Part shown: positions 51,678 to 60,705 of the stretch, piece by piece
Layout of the letters: every line of letters begins with the position of its first letter
Position numbering within the stretch: position 1 is the first letter of the stretch
Assembly: GCA_026014735.1 (NCBI GenBank)
Contig: JAOZHT010000002.1
Span: 248,001-312,000 of the forward strand
DNA: 64,000 bases
Direction of reading: 5' to 3'
From: Candidatus Bathyarchaeota archaeon
GTDB lineage: Archaea; Thermoproteota; Bathyarchaeia; Bathyarchaeales; Bathycorpusculaceae
The notes under the pieces: generated by a model
What the model saw: only the letters and a program-made list of their open reading frames with translations
Databases searched by the model: none
Told to the model about the DNA's origin: nothing
Translations under genes and position numbers: made by a program

Positions 51678-52571
51678 TTATTTCTTGGGTAAAAGCTCAC
51701 TTAACTCGTAGCTTGCGCCGCAAAGCACGCTGTCTGCTCCGCCATAGTAAACTATGACTTGATCGTCGATTTGGACGTTGCCGCAGCTGAAAACCACGTT
51801 TGGCACGTCGCCGAGGCATTCATACTGTTCCGAGGGTGTCAAGATCGCGTTTTCTGTGCGGTGAAGCACCTTTTCGGGGTTAGCCTTGTCCAGTAAAGCC
51901 GCGCCCAGTGAATAATGGTTGTTTTCGTCTACGCCATGGTAAATGAACAGGTAGCCTTCGTTTAATTCGATGGGTGTGCCTGCTGCGCCGATTTTTTTGC
52001 TGTCCCACTTTCCGTCCCGTGGCTCCATGATGGATTTGAAGTCGTGCCAACGTTTCAGGTCCTCTGAGTAGGATACACAGATGCTGGGTTCGATCCGATG
52101 GAACATCATGTATTTTCCGTCAACTTTGCCAGGCAAGATAACTGCGTCTTTGTTTCGTACACCCGGGAATGGTAAGCTGCGTTCTTTCCAGTTCCAGTTG
52201 CGGTGAACGAAGTCTCTGAGATTTATCGATGTTAGCGAAATCTGGAAGATAACTGGGAAATCGTGGTTTCGGTATGCTGTGTAGGCCATTATGCATTGGT
52301 CGCCGATTATGGTTAAGCGTGGGTCTTCGCAGCCGTCGCGTTCTGCATGGTGCAGCGGCGTAAAAATCGGTTGCTCTAAACGTTCAGTTATGTTAAAACC
52401 GTCGTTGGATGTTGCTAAGCCTAGTCTTGAGACCATATCGGTTCCTTGTGCTCGATAGACAATGTGGACTTGGCCTTCGCTGTATATGGCTGCAGCGTTA
52501 AATACGGACCTATTCTCCCAAGAGTTCGACTTAATTGGTTCTAATATGGGATTATGTGCAAAGCGTTTCAC
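51678..52571 (-). CDS. GH130 glycoside phosphorylase/hydrolase, copy 1
   Basis: Start set at GTG 52571 (KRFAHNPILEPIKSNSWENR), aligning with copy 2; the frame is open to 52673. The 297-residue five-bladed propeller has RDGCEDPRLTIIGD, whose acidic EDPR holds the family's general acid, LPFPGVRNKDAVILPG, the phosphate/sugar-binding HRIEPSICVSYSEDLKRW and VPNVVFSCGN. GH130 enzymes phosphorolyse or hydrolyse beta-mannosides. It is divergent from the GT4 gene, with both promoters in 150 bp. Confidence 0.85.
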   Translation of the reverse strand: MKRFAHNPILEPIKSNSWENRSVFNAAAIYSEGQVHIVYRAQGTDMVSRLGLATSNDGFNITERLEQPIFTPLHHAERDGCEDPRLTIIGDQCIMAYTAYRNHDFPVIFQISLTSINLRDFVHRNWNWKERSLPFPGVRNKDAVILPGKVDGKYMMFHRIEPSICVSYSEDLKRWHDFKSIMEPRDGKWDSKKIGAAGTPIELNEGYLFIYHGVDENNHYSLGAALLDKANPEKVLHRTENAILTPSEQYECLGDVPNVVFSCGNVQIDDQVIVYYGGADSVLCGASYELSELLPKK

Positions 52572-52720
52572 TAAACCCCTCTCCCTTCGGAAAAAGTCAT
52601 CGGCTAGGTGAAATATAAACCTCATGCAAAACCTAAGACAAAACGTCCTGTGTGACTGACCATACACAATCACATGCGCTTAAACAGAGCAAAATGCTTT
52701 AATTAAAACGTGATTTACTT

Positions 52721-53929
52721 TTGGCTAACACTATCCTTGGCGTCCCTCAACTGAGTAGCGTTAAAGAAGTTGCCTTCGTAAGCACTTTTCCCCCAAGAAA
52801 ATGTGGGATAGCAACCTTTACAGCTGACTTAGTTAACTCCATCGGGGAACTGCATAAGCTTAAAAACCAAACTGTAATCTCCATCGATGGACGCCGCTTC
52901 TTTAAGCCATCGTTCGAGCAGTTAGAACATAAAATCGGACGCGACTTTCAGGAGGATTATTTGTTGATGGCGGATTTTCTAAACAAATCCAGCGTCAACG
53001 CTGTTAATGTGCAGCATGAATTCGGCATCTTCGGGGGAGAAGCAGGCGAGTACATCTGCTCTTTTCTGGAGAGGCTCAAGCATCCAGTTGCCACTACACT
53101 CCACACAGTGCTGCCGAACTTTGAAGACAAACCCAAAGAGGTCTTCGAGAAGGTGGTTGAGAGAAGCCAAGCCATCGTGGTGCTAAACGAAACCACCCGT
53201 TCACTTGTCAGGCGCTATGGGGTTCCGGACCGAAAAGTTAAGTTGATTCCCCACGGCTGCCCAGATTTACCCCTGGTGCCCACGGAGAAAGCCAAGGCTG
53301 AAATTGGCTTAAAGGACAGAGTGGTGCTCTCGACGTTTGGGCTACTATCTAAGGGCAAGGGCATCGAGCACGTTATTGAAGCGTTGCCGGAGCTAGTTAA
53401 GAGGGAGCCACGCATCATCTACTATGTTTTGGGGGTAACGCATCCTGAAGTGAAAAAACAGGAGGGAGAAGCCTACCGCAACAGGCTCCACCGCATGGCC
53501 AAGAGCCGCGGGCTCAGCGGACACGTGCGATTCCTCAACCGTTTCCTCTCTAAACCCGAACTCTACAGATATCTGCAGGCAACCGACGTGTACATCACGC
53601 CTTATGTGTCACCCAATCAGGTAAGCAGCGGCACGTTAAGTTACGCTTTAGCCGCGGGCAAAGCCGTGGTTTCCACCCCCTACCTGCACGCGCAAGAGGC
53701 CCTTGGCGAGGGACGCGGGGTCTTCTGCGGCTTCAACGACAGCGACTCCGTAGCCGAACGCGTCAACGAAGTTATCGAAAACAAGGCGCTGCGTGAATCT
53801 TTAGAGCAGAAAGCCTACAGCTACAGCAGACAATTCACTTGGCCGCTAGTTGCCAAAAAATACCTAGACCTCTTCGATGAGTTAACCAGAGAATCGGAGA
53901 TGAATCAGCCATACACTTATCCCCCATAA
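52721..53929 (+). CDS. Family 4 glycosyltransferase
   Basis: The 402-residue GT-B enzyme has FVSTFPPRKCGIATFTADLV, VQHEFGIFGGEAGEYI, LSTFGLLSKGKGIEHVIEAL (nucleotide-sugar domain start) and TDVYITPYVSPNQVSSGTLS with the EX7E-like region altered to a Gln/Ser version. Start is TTG at 52721. It overlaps the next gene by 19 nt. This GT4 subfamily is regularly linked to the toroid gene that follows and to GH130, so it probably uses GDP-mannose (inference). Confidence 0.85.
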   Translation: MANTILGVPQLSSVKEVAFVSTFPPRKCGIATFTADLVNSIGELHKLKNQTVISIDGRRFFKPSFEQLEHKIGRDFQEDYLLMADFLNKSSVNAVNVQHEFGIFGGEAGEYICSFLERLKHPVATTLHTVLPNFEDKPKEVFEKVVERSQAIVVLNETTRSLVRRYGVPDRKVKLIPHGCPDLPLVPTEKAKAEIGLKDRVVLSTFGLLSKGKGIEHVIEALPELVKREPRIIYYVLGVTHPEVKKQEGEAYRNRLHRMAKSRGLSGHVRFLNRFLSKPELYRYLQATDVYITPYVSPNQVSSGTLSYALAAGKAVVSTPYLHAQEALGEGRGVFCGFNDSDSVAERVNEVIENKALRESLEQKAYSYSRQFTWPLVAKKYLDLFDELTRESEMNQPYTYPP

Positions 53930-54963
53930 AAATAGATTACCTCAAAGCCCTAACCGACGACACCGGCGTTTTCCAACATGCCAAATTCTGCATACCCAAA
54001 CGGGGAGAAGGCTACACAACCGACGACAACGCCCGCGCCCTCATCGCAGCCATAAAATATCACCGCCTCACAGGAGACCCCGACATGCAGCGGCTTGCCC
54101 ATGTTTACCTTGCTTTTCTTAATCATATGCAGAAGCCCGACGGCAACTTCCACAACTACCTCGGCTACGACCGCAGCTTCCTTGACATCGACGGCTCCGA
54201 GGACTGTGCGGGGCGGACGCTTTGGGCTTGCGGATGCACCCTTAATTCCCAGTTGCCCAGGGACATGCGGCTGGTGGCAAAGGACATTTTTGACCGTGGG
54301 CTACCGTGGGTGTGGAAATCGATGTCGCTGAGGTTTTATTCCTCGGCTATACTGGGCTTAGCTGAATACTACCAGGCATTACCCTCCGAGGACATTAAGG
54401 CCAATTCTATGCAGCTTGCCGACAGCATGGTGCAGCGTTACCGAGATGAAGCTAAAGAGAATTGGCGCTGGTTTGAACCCCACTTAACCTACGGCAACGC
54501 CCGATTAACCCAAGCCCTCTACGTCGCCTTTACTCTGCTAAAAGAGCCCCGTTACTTGGAGGTGGCGGAGGAAGCGATGGATTTTCTGCTCCAGACCCAG
54601 ATGTTAAACGGCGTGTACGCGCCCATAGGCAACGACGGCTGGTATAGGCGCGGAGAAAAAAGAGCGCTTTATGACCAGCAGCCCATAGAAGCCGCCTGCA
54701 TGGTGGAAGCAGCCGTCGACGCCTACTACGCAACCAAAAAACGCCGCTACCTCACCGTAGCCAACCAGGTTTTCGGGTGGTTTCTGGGACGCAACAGCCG
54801 CGGGGAGGTCATGTATAACTGTGAGAGCGGAGGATGCTATGATGGCCTCGGGGCGGATTGGGTGAACATGAATCAGGGCGCGGAATCCTCCATCTGCTAT
54901 CTGCTGGCGCGGCTAAAGCTTGAGGAAGCAAAGCAGGGGGCAGGCTGGCAGAAGAGAATTTAA
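53911..54963 (+). CDS. Alpha/alpha-toroid sugar-active protein; apparent ATA start
   Basis: The first standard start is ATG 54085, but the 58 codons before it code the conserved family N-terminus (IKIDYLKALTDDTGVFQHA, GEGYTTDDNARALIAA). The frame has no ATG/GTG/TTG before a stop. ATA 53911 lies 7 nt after GGAGATGA (53896-53903) and gives 350 residues. The rest has the helical-toroid motifs DGNFHNYLGYDRSFLDIDGS, CAGRTLWACG, LTYGNARLTQALY and SGGCYDGL. It is probably a glycosidase or glycosyl-binding partner of the GT4. It is co-translated with GT4. Confidence 0.8.
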   Translation: MHLSPIKIDYLKALTDDTGVFQHAKFCIPKRGEGYTTDDNARALIAAIKYHRLTGDPDMQRLAHVYLAFLNHMQKPDGNFHNYLGYDRSFLDIDGSEDCAGRTLWACGCTLNSQLPRDMRLVAKDIFDRGLPWVWKSMSLRFYSSAILGLAEYYQALPSEDIKANSMQLADSMVQRYRDEAKENWRWFEPHLTYGNARLTQALYVAFTLLKEPRYLEVAEEAMDFLLQTQMLNGVYAPIGNDGWYRRGEKRALYDQQPIEAACMVEAAVDAYYATKKRRYLTVANQVFGWFLGRNSRGEVMYNCESGGCYDGLGADWVNMNQGAESSICYLLARLKLEEAKQGAGWQKRI

Positions 54964-55017
54964 GGGAAACCCCCAAGTATTTTTGGGTTAAACTGCGTTT
55001 TTTTGGAGGCATAATTT

Positions 55018-55431
55018 TTGTGTGAACCTGTGCTTAAGGTAAGGGACATAATGTGCAAAACAGTCATCACGGCCAAAGAGGACATGTCCATTCAGTTGGC
55101 TGTGCAGTTGCTTAATGAGCGGCATGTGGGGTCAGTGGTGGTGGTTGATGACGAGGATAAAGTCATCGGCATCTTCACTGAGCGGGATGCCGTGCGGTTG
55201 ATGGCAAGCAAGTTCTCCACGCAGGAGCCGCTGAGCAAAATTATGAGTCGCCACGTCGTCACGATTTCTTATCAGGCCTCCTATGATGAGGCGAAAGAGC
55301 TTATGCTAATCCATGACATACGCCATCTCCCCGTGATAGACGAAACCGGCAAGCTCATCGGGTTGTTTTCGCTGCGGGCGTTCTTTGACGAAATCATGGG
55401 GATTAAAACGCCGCTTCCAAGCGCCACGTAG
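55018..55431 (+). CDS. CBS-domain pair protein
   Basis: The 137-residue protein has two CBS modules: VRDIMCKTVITAKEDMSIQL, VVVDDEDKVIGIFTERDAVR, then LSKIMSRHVVTISYQASYDE and HLPVIDETGKLIGLFSLR. Such pairs bind adenine nucleotides and report energy state. GGAGG precedes TTG 55018 by 8 nt. Its position between the toroid and second GH130 genes suggests it regulates sugar metabolism (inference). Confidence 0.88.
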   Translation: MCEPVLKVRDIMCKTVITAKEDMSIQLAVQLLNERHVGSVVVVDDEDKVIGIFTERDAVRLMASKFSTQEPLSKIMSRHVVTISYQASYDEAKELMLIHDIRHLPVIDETGKLIGLFSLRAFFDEIMGIKTPLPSAT

Positions 55432-55440
55432 GAATCCGCC

Positions 55441-56340
55441 ATGGAACGCTACATCGGCAACCCCATCCTGCAGCCTATAGAGGCGCATCCGTGGGAGTCC
55501 CGTGAAGTCTTCAACGCCGCAGCCGTCTACCTTAACGGCAAAGTCCATTTGCTCTACCGCGCCATAGGCAACGATAACATCTCAAGAATCGGTTACGCCT
55601 CCTCCAGCGACGGAGTCCACATCGACGAGCGGCTGGCAGAGCCCGTTTATTCTCCGAGGACGGCATATGAGAAAGACGGCTGCGAAGACCCCCGCCTCAT
55701 AGCCATCGACGACGAGTTAATCATGGCCTACACTGCCCTACGCGAATACAGCCACCTGCAAGTCTACCAGATCGCCCTAACCACCATTAGGCAAACCGAT
55801 TTTTTAGCCAAAAAATGGAAGTGGACGCCGCCTAAGCTGCCGTTTCCAGGCATCCGCAACAAGGACGGCGTGTTGTTTCCCCAGAAAGTCGGCGGCAGAT
55901 ATGTGCTGATGCATCGGGTGGAACCTGACCTCTGCATTGCCTTCTCGGAAGATCTGAATCATTGGTGTGATATACGTTCGGTTATGGGTCCGCGGGCACG
56001 CGGGTGGGATAACTGGAAAATCGGCGGCGGCGCCACCCCGATTAGGATGGGGAATTATTGGCTGGTGGTTTATCATGGCGTAAGCGTGGAGCGGCTTTAC
56101 TCGCTGGGCATCATACTGCTGGATGCCGACAAACCCGAGCGGGTGCTTTACCGCTCCAGAAAAGCGGTTCTTTCGCCGAAAAGAGACTATGAACGCTTCG
56201 GCAAAGTCCCCAACGTCGTGTTCAGCTGCGGCAACGTAGTCATCGGCGAGGACCTCTTCATTTACTATGGCGCCGCCGACAGCAGCGTCTGCGTAGCCAA
56301 AATAGGGCTGGAAAAACTCCTTGCCTCCCTGCGCCAGTAA
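55441..56340 (+). CDS. GH130 glycoside phosphorylase/hydrolase, copy 2
   Basis: The 299-residue paralogue has IGNPILQPIEAHPWESREVF, KDGCEDPRLIAIDDELIMAY, LPFPGIRNKDGVLFPQK, HRVEPDLCIAFSEDLNHW and VPNVVFSCGN. All family landmarks of copy 1 are kept. The two copies are alike along the whole length but not close, so they may act on different chain lengths, as for known tandem beta-1,2-mannoside phosphorylases (analogy). ATG 55441 lies 9 nt after the CBS gene. Confidence 0.87.
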   Translation: MERYIGNPILQPIEAHPWESREVFNAAAVYLNGKVHLLYRAIGNDNISRIGYASSSDGVHIDERLAEPVYSPRTAYEKDGCEDPRLIAIDDELIMAYTALREYSHLQVYQIALTTIRQTDFLAKKWKWTPPKLPFPGIRNKDGVLFPQKVGGRYVLMHRVEPDLCIAFSEDLNHWCDIRSVMGPRARGWDNWKIGGGATPIRMGNYWLVVYHGVSVERLYSLGIILLDADKPERVLYRSRKAVLSPKRDYERFGKVPNVVFSCGNVVIGEDLFIYYGAADSSVCVAKIGLEKLLASLRQ

Positions 56341-57408
56341 CTATGCCTTAAGGATGTGGTAGCCTGAGGCTTTCCGCAGCCGATTCATAACCGCCAACCC
56401 CAACCCCTCCGAGGGCACACTCTCAGCTAAGATAACATCCACGCCCTCCGCATCGACCTCTCGGAGCAGCCGAAACAGGTTCTGGGCAACGGAGGGAAGG
56501 TTATGGCGGCTGCCCATCGACTGCACCACGTAGGCGCGGTAAGCCGGCAACGTCTCATCGGTTGCAAGCACGCCGACTCTGCTGCCTTTTTGCTTGTAAG
56601 CGTCAATTAACTCGCGGATTTTGCGGATAACCGCCTCCACGTTGCCCTCCACCAGCACCACCTCGGCTCTGGGCGCGTAATGCTTATGTTTCATGCCGGG
56701 GGACCGGGTTTGCTCCAGCGGCAACTCGGATTCCGCCTCCACAAACGGATGCAGCCGCAGGGATGGCAACGCAGCCTTCAATGCCTCGTAGGGGGTTCCG
56801 CCGGGCCGCAGCAGCATCGGGGGATCAGCGCTTAAGTCCACAACGGTGGATTCCACGCCTATGCTGGTGGCTCCGCCGTCCACGATGGCGTCGATGCGTC
56901 CGTTGAGGTCCTCGAAAACGTGGGCTGCGGTGGTTGGGCTGGGTTTGCCTGCGAGGTTGGCGCTGGGCGCGGCGATGGCGCAGCCGCTCTGGCGGATTAG
57001 TTCAAGCGCAACGGGGTGCCTTGGCATGCGGATGGCAACGGTGTCTAAGCCGGCGACGGTTACGCTTGGCAGCTTGGGGGAGCGCCTAAAGACAAGCGTT
57101 AAGGGCCCAGGCCAAAACTGCGTCATAAGCGTCTCCGCGTCGTGGGGTACCTCCAAAACCAGGGGGGTAACGTCTTTGGCGTCGGCAACATGCACAATCG
57201 GGGGGTTGTCCAGTGGACGCTGTTTGGCTTGGAAAAGACGCGTAACCGCCTCGCCGTTAAGTGCATCCGCGCCGAGTCCATAAACGGTCTCTGTGGGAAA
57301 CGCCACCAAGCCGCCGCGCCGGATAATCTCAGCTGCTTTTTGCATCAGGAATGCATCGGGGCTTTGGGGGTCCACTCGGAGCATAAGCGTGTTCATTTCA
57401 TCTGCCAC
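56341..57408 (-). CDS. sua5: Threonylcarbamoyl-AMP synthase Sua5
   Basis: The 355-residue protein has a YrdC domain (RRGGLVAFPTETVYGLGADA, FQAKQRPLDNPPIVHVA, FWPGPLTLVF, CAIAAPSANLAGKPSPT, VESTVVDL) and the C-terminal Sua5 domain after the linker SPGMKHKHYAP. It makes the activated intermediate used by KEOPS for t6A. It overlaps the GNAT gene by 16 nt. Confidence 0.94.
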   Translation of the reverse strand: MADEMNTLMLRVDPQSPDAFLMQKAAEIIRRGGLVAFPTETVYGLGADALNGEAVTRLFQAKQRPLDNPPIVHVADAKDVTPLVLEVPHDAETLMTQFWPGPLTLVFRRSPKLPSVTVAGLDTVAIRMPRHPVALELIRQSGCAIAAPSANLAGKPSPTTAAHVFEDLNGRIDAIVDGGATSIGVESTVVDLSADPPMLLRPGGTPYEALKAALPSLRLHPFVEAESELPLEQTRSPGMKHKHYAPRAEVVLVEGNVEAVIRKIRELIDAYKQKGSRVGVLATDETLPAYRAYVVQSMGSRHNLPSVAQNLFRLLREVDAEGVDVILAESVPSEGLGLAVMNRLRKASGYHILKA

Positions 57409-57884
57409 CTATCCAGCACCACGGAGGTTTCGATTTGCCGCCACGGTATATTCCAGTATGTCCGCAGAAGCTTATTTGTCTCTTCCCTACCAAGCAGCCT
57501 GAATCCATGTTTCTGGTAGAACCCGATTGCCCAGATTGCATCTGTCCATGTTCCCACCAGTATCCGCCTGGTCTGGGCTAAGTCAAGCAGATAGCTGAGG
57601 AGTTTTTCGCCTATGCCCCGCCGCTGATGGCTGGTAAGGGTGTAGGCATGGCGGATCAGGGTGACGTCGCCGACTTCCTGGATGCCCATAACCGCCACCA
57701 ACACACCGCCGTCGAGGTACCCGTAGAATTTTACGCCCGAGTCGATTTCGCCCTGCAGCTCCTCGGCGGGCATGTAGGGGGTTTTCCAGCAGTCCAAGGG
57801 GATTTTGCCGCGGTAAGCTTCTGAGGCGTCATCTATTATGTTGTAGATGGCTTGGAAGTCCTCGGCGAGGAGCCTGCGAATCAT
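57393..57884 (-). CDS. GNAT acetyltransferase
   Basis: Start set at ATG 57884 (MIRRLLAEDFQAIYNIIDDA), because the longer frame to 58001 would overlap the preceding gene by about 100 nt and the earlier residues are low complexity. The 163-residue protein has VLVAVMGIQEVGDVTLIRHA, TLTSHQRRGIGEKLLSYLLD (acetyl-CoA loop Arg-Arg-Gly-Ile-Gly) and IGFYQKHGFRLLG. Substrate is unknown. Confidence 0.85.
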   Translation of the reverse strand: MIRRLLAEDFQAIYNIIDDASEAYRGKIPLDCWKTPYMPAEELQGEIDSGVKFYGYLDGGVLVAVMGIQEVGDVTLIRHAYTLTSHQRRGIGEKLLSYLLDLAQTRRILVGTWTDAIWAIGFYQKHGFRLLGREETNKLLRTYWNIPWRQIETSVVLDRWQMK

Positions 57885-57897
57885 GAAACCACGGGGG

Positions 57898-58275
57898 CTA
57901 TATGGCGGTGGGTTCTTTTTGGTTGCTGCCTTCGGTTTTAAGCACCTTATCGATGAGGTGCATGAAGAATTCCTGCGCCTGGATTTCGCTGATGCGGTCA
58001 AGGTAAACTGAGACCATGGCGATTTTGCCCTTTTTGGCTGCGACGTACTCTGAGAACATGCGGGCGGAGATGATGTGTTTGTCGCCTAGAAGCACCGAGG
58101 AGGTAACTTGGCCTATGTTGCCGGCGGGTTTAGGCACCGCAATAGCTAAGGTTCCCATGCGGTCCTCTTTTTCGCTAAGCATAATCATAACTGAGTTTTT
58201 AGCTTCCACATACACAGCCAGAAACCGAGTGTCCTGCTGCTGAATCTCTTCCTTCTTAACGTTGGCGCGTGTCAA
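57898..58275 (-). CDS. Small alpha/beta protein, possibly proteasome-assembly-chaperone-like
   Basis: The 125-residue protein has strands (FLAVYVEAKNSVMIML, GTLAIAVPKP), then SSVLLGDKHIISARMFSEYV and KGKIAMVSVYL, with a C-terminal helix and charged tail. The order and the Leu-Gly-x-x-x-x-x-Ser-x-x-hydrophobic pattern recall the PAC3/PAC4 (Pba3/Pba4) fold. This is a weak, by-eye resemblance. It precedes the GNAT gene and Sua5 on the same strand. Confidence 0.5.
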   Translation of the reverse strand: MTRANVKKEEIQQQDTRFLAVYVEAKNSVMIMLSEKEDRMGTLAIAVPKPAGNIGQVTSSVLLGDKHIISARMFSEYVAAKKGKIAMVSVYLDRISEIQAQEFFMHLIDKVLKTEGSNQKEPTAI

Positions 58276-58452
58276 CTTTCTCCCTCGTATTTTGGTTATG
58301 CATCAAACACTTAAAAATACTTCACACACAAAAGGGGCAGTTATCCAAGCTGCAGCAGGGCGACTGATCGGTTGGGCAGCGGCGGAGTAGGGGGCTTTTT
58401 TGGCAAAACTATAAGCAGAACCAGGTCACAGTGGTCAGGGTAGGCTTGAGGC

Positions 58453-59748
58453 ATGAAGAAAAGCAGCCGAATCAGGTACTTCTTGATTCCCATATTCCTC
58501 ATCGCCGTATTGACGGTTTCAGCCCTTGCTCTGCAGCAGACCTTCTCAGGCGCACCCCAAGCAAAAGCTGACCCAGGCGTGTATGTGGGAGTGGCTTTCG
58601 GCGGAAACACCACCGAGCAGGCCAAGCTGCTTATCGACAAAGTCAAAGACTACACGAACCTCTTCATTTTGGCATCCGGCAGAAACCCCATAAGCGAAAA
58701 CCAAACTAAAGTGGAGGAAATCTGCAACTACGCCGTTGATAACGGCTTAAGCGTCATAGTTAACTTGGGTATCAAAGATTACAGAAACTCCTCTTTCGCA
58801 GACTGGTTTTGGGACCAAGCCTCCTTAGACCCCATTAAGCAGCGCTGGACGGAAATGTGGGGCGACAAGTTTCTGGGCGTCTACTACAACGATGAACCCG
58901 GCGGCATTCAGCTGGATGGCTCCTGGAGACGCTTCTTTGAAAGGCAAGGCGACCGCCTTGGCGAGAGCGATTCTGCTGCGTTGCAGTCGCTTGAGGAAAT
59001 ACGCCAAAAACTGCTTGCGTATGTGGAAAACGGAACACGGCCCAACGCAGATGACTACGAGTTGGAAGCCAACTTCTTTTTGGAGTACATCATTATGGGT
59101 GACCCCGGCATCGGAAACTTGACTTACTCCGACATCACCTCGTTTACCTCGGATTATGGGTTGTACTGGTGGGATTACAAGGGAGGCTACAACGTGATGC
59201 TGGCGGAACTCGGCTGGAACGTGAGCTTAGCGGAGCAGATTGACCTTGTGAAGGGCGCCGCGCGGCTGCAGGATAAGGAATGGGGCACCATGATTACCTG
59301 GAAGTATTATCAGCCGCCCTACTTGGACAGCGGCGACGAAATCTACGCTCAGATGCTATCCTCGTATCAGGCGGGAGCGAAATACATCGCCGTCTTCGAT
59401 TACCCCTACAACGACACCGCCAACCCCTATGGCGTCCTCACCGACGACCACTTCGCGGCGATGCAGCGGTTCTGGAGCGACGTCACCACCAAAAGCTTCC
59501 CCGACATGAGCCAGCCCGTGGCGGCGCTGGTGCTGCCTAAAAACTTCGGGTGGGGACTACGCAACCCCGACGATAACATCTGGGGCTTCTGGACAAGCGA
59601 TAACCGCACTGAGCAAACCGCAGTGGTTACAAGCCAGCTGCTCTCGTACTATGGCACCCAGCTTGACATTATCTATCAGGATCCGCATTTCCCAATATCT
59701 AGCGTCGACTACCAGCACATCTACTACTGGAACTCAACCGTGCCCTGA
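58453..59748 (+). CDS. Secreted TIM-barrel-like protein, possible glycoside hydrolase
   Basis: The 431-residue product has a signal peptide (about residues 9-28), then GVYVGVAFGGNTTEQAKLLI, DYTNLFILASGR, SVIVNLGIKDY, DKFLGVYYNDEPGGIQLDGS with an acidic Asp-Glu pair (about 147-148), and GAKYIAVFDYPYNDTANPYG. Alternating strands and helices and the acidic ends of strands fit a (beta/alpha)8 hydrolase. The family is not recognised. There is no C-terminal anchor. Confidence 0.65.
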   Translation: MKKSSRIRYFLIPIFLIAVLTVSALALQQTFSGAPQAKADPGVYVGVAFGGNTTEQAKLLIDKVKDYTNLFILASGRNPISENQTKVEEICNYAVDNGLSVIVNLGIKDYRNSSFADWFWDQASLDPIKQRWTEMWGDKFLGVYYNDEPGGIQLDGSWRRFFERQGDRLGESDSAALQSLEEIRQKLLAYVENGTRPNADDYELEANFFLEYIIMGDPGIGNLTYSDITSFTSDYGLYWWDYKGGYNVMLAELGWNVSLAEQIDLVKGAARLQDKEWGTMITWKYYQPPYLDSGDEIYAQMLSSYQAGAKYIAVFDYPYNDTANPYGVLTDDHFAAMQRFWSDVTTKSFPDMSQPVAALVLPKNFGWGLRNPDDNIWGFWTSDNRTEQTAVVTSQLLSYYGTQLDIIYQDPHFPISSVDYQHIYYWNSTVP

Positions 59749-59817
59749 CCCCAAAAACTGTGTAGGCACCGACGCGAGTTATTGCCCCTTATTGAGCAAT
59801 AAAGTCTGGAAGAAGCT

Positions 59818-60282
59818 TTATTGAGGGTTGAGGTTACCGCTTGGTTTTTTCCTCAGTTCCACAAGCAGTAAAGCCGTCAAAGCAGGAAAGAAAAAGCCAA
59901 CGATACCGGAAACAGCGGAACTTGCAGCCATGCTTAAGTAAACTCCAAAATACGATGGATACAGGAGTATGTTGACTGAGTACAGAATTGCCGGCCCTAA
60001 TGTGGCGCCTAAAAGCGTGGCTAACACCGTTGACTTCTTTGCTTTAAGGTTACCGTGGTTAGCTAATAAATAAAACACGGCGAAAAATACTCCAAGCCCC
60101 ACCAGGCTAAAAAATGTTCCAAGCAGCAGGTTTGTTGACAACATGGATTGAGCAGCTATGCTTGGTACTGCAGAGAGCGATGCACCGGTCATCAGAGGCA
60201 GAAACGTAAATCCCATGGATAATAAGAATGCAACAGAAAAGGCGATCAAAGCGTTTTTCATTTGCTTCCCACAAGTCAGCAT
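59818..60282 (-). CDS. Four-helix membrane protein
   Basis: The 154-residue product has hydrophobic helices at about 10-30, 48-70, 84-105 and 113-137 with a Lys-Lys-Ser loop and a basic end. It has no recognised motif. A TATA-like CTTTTATTTAAG lies at about 60295-60306 on the minus strand. The start could be one of two Mets (residues 1 and 7). Confidence 0.6.
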   Translation of the reverse strand: MLTCGKQMKNALIAFSVAFLLSMGFTFLPLMTGASLSAVPSIAAQSMLSTNLLLGTFFSLVGLGVFFAVFYLLANHGNLKAKKSTVLATLLGATLGPAILYSVNILLYPSYFGVYLSMAASSAVSGIVGFFFPALTALLLVELRKKPSGNLNPQ

Positions 60283-60384
60283 TTTATTATTAACTTAAAT
60301 AAAAGGTTTGCCCCATGCTGATATATATGCACCTTAACGCTTAAAAATTATTGTGAATACCACCGATAATCTTTGATGGGCAAG

Positions 60385-60519
60385 TTATTTCTCTTTTTTG
60401 GGGCAGCCAGCATGGTGCGAGGTTAACTCGTGGTAAACCACTTTTTCGTAATCCACATCTGAGAAGCTGTGGCAGTACTGGCAGCACCATTCTTCGCCGT
60501 CAAGTCTCTTATGGGGCAT
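60385..60519 (-). CDS. 44-residue zinc-finger-like protein
   Basis: ATG at 60519 opens 44 codons coding EEWCCQYCHSFSDVDYEKVV then YHELTSHHAGCPKKEK. Cys-x2-Cys and His-x4-His/His plus a final Cys make a C2H2-type metal site. The frame continues upstream to 60678 but that part is hydrophobic low-complexity antisense sequence. No TATA box is obvious. Confidence 0.5.
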   Translation of the reverse strand: MPHKRLDGEEWCCQYCHSFSDVDYEKVVYHELTSHHAGCPKKEK

Positions 60520-60705
60520 ACAAGGGTAATGTTGATTCAGGGATAAAAAGGAGGCCTCGTATACGGAAGCATCGCCAAAACACAGAAAAACCGCAGAAAA
60601 CCAAAAACAGACGCCTAAACAGAAAACAAAAAACCCAGCAGACGCCCAGCTGCCCCAGCCTGCAGTCGGCAAACGCATGGCAATCCAACGGAAACCCCGG
60701 CAGAT

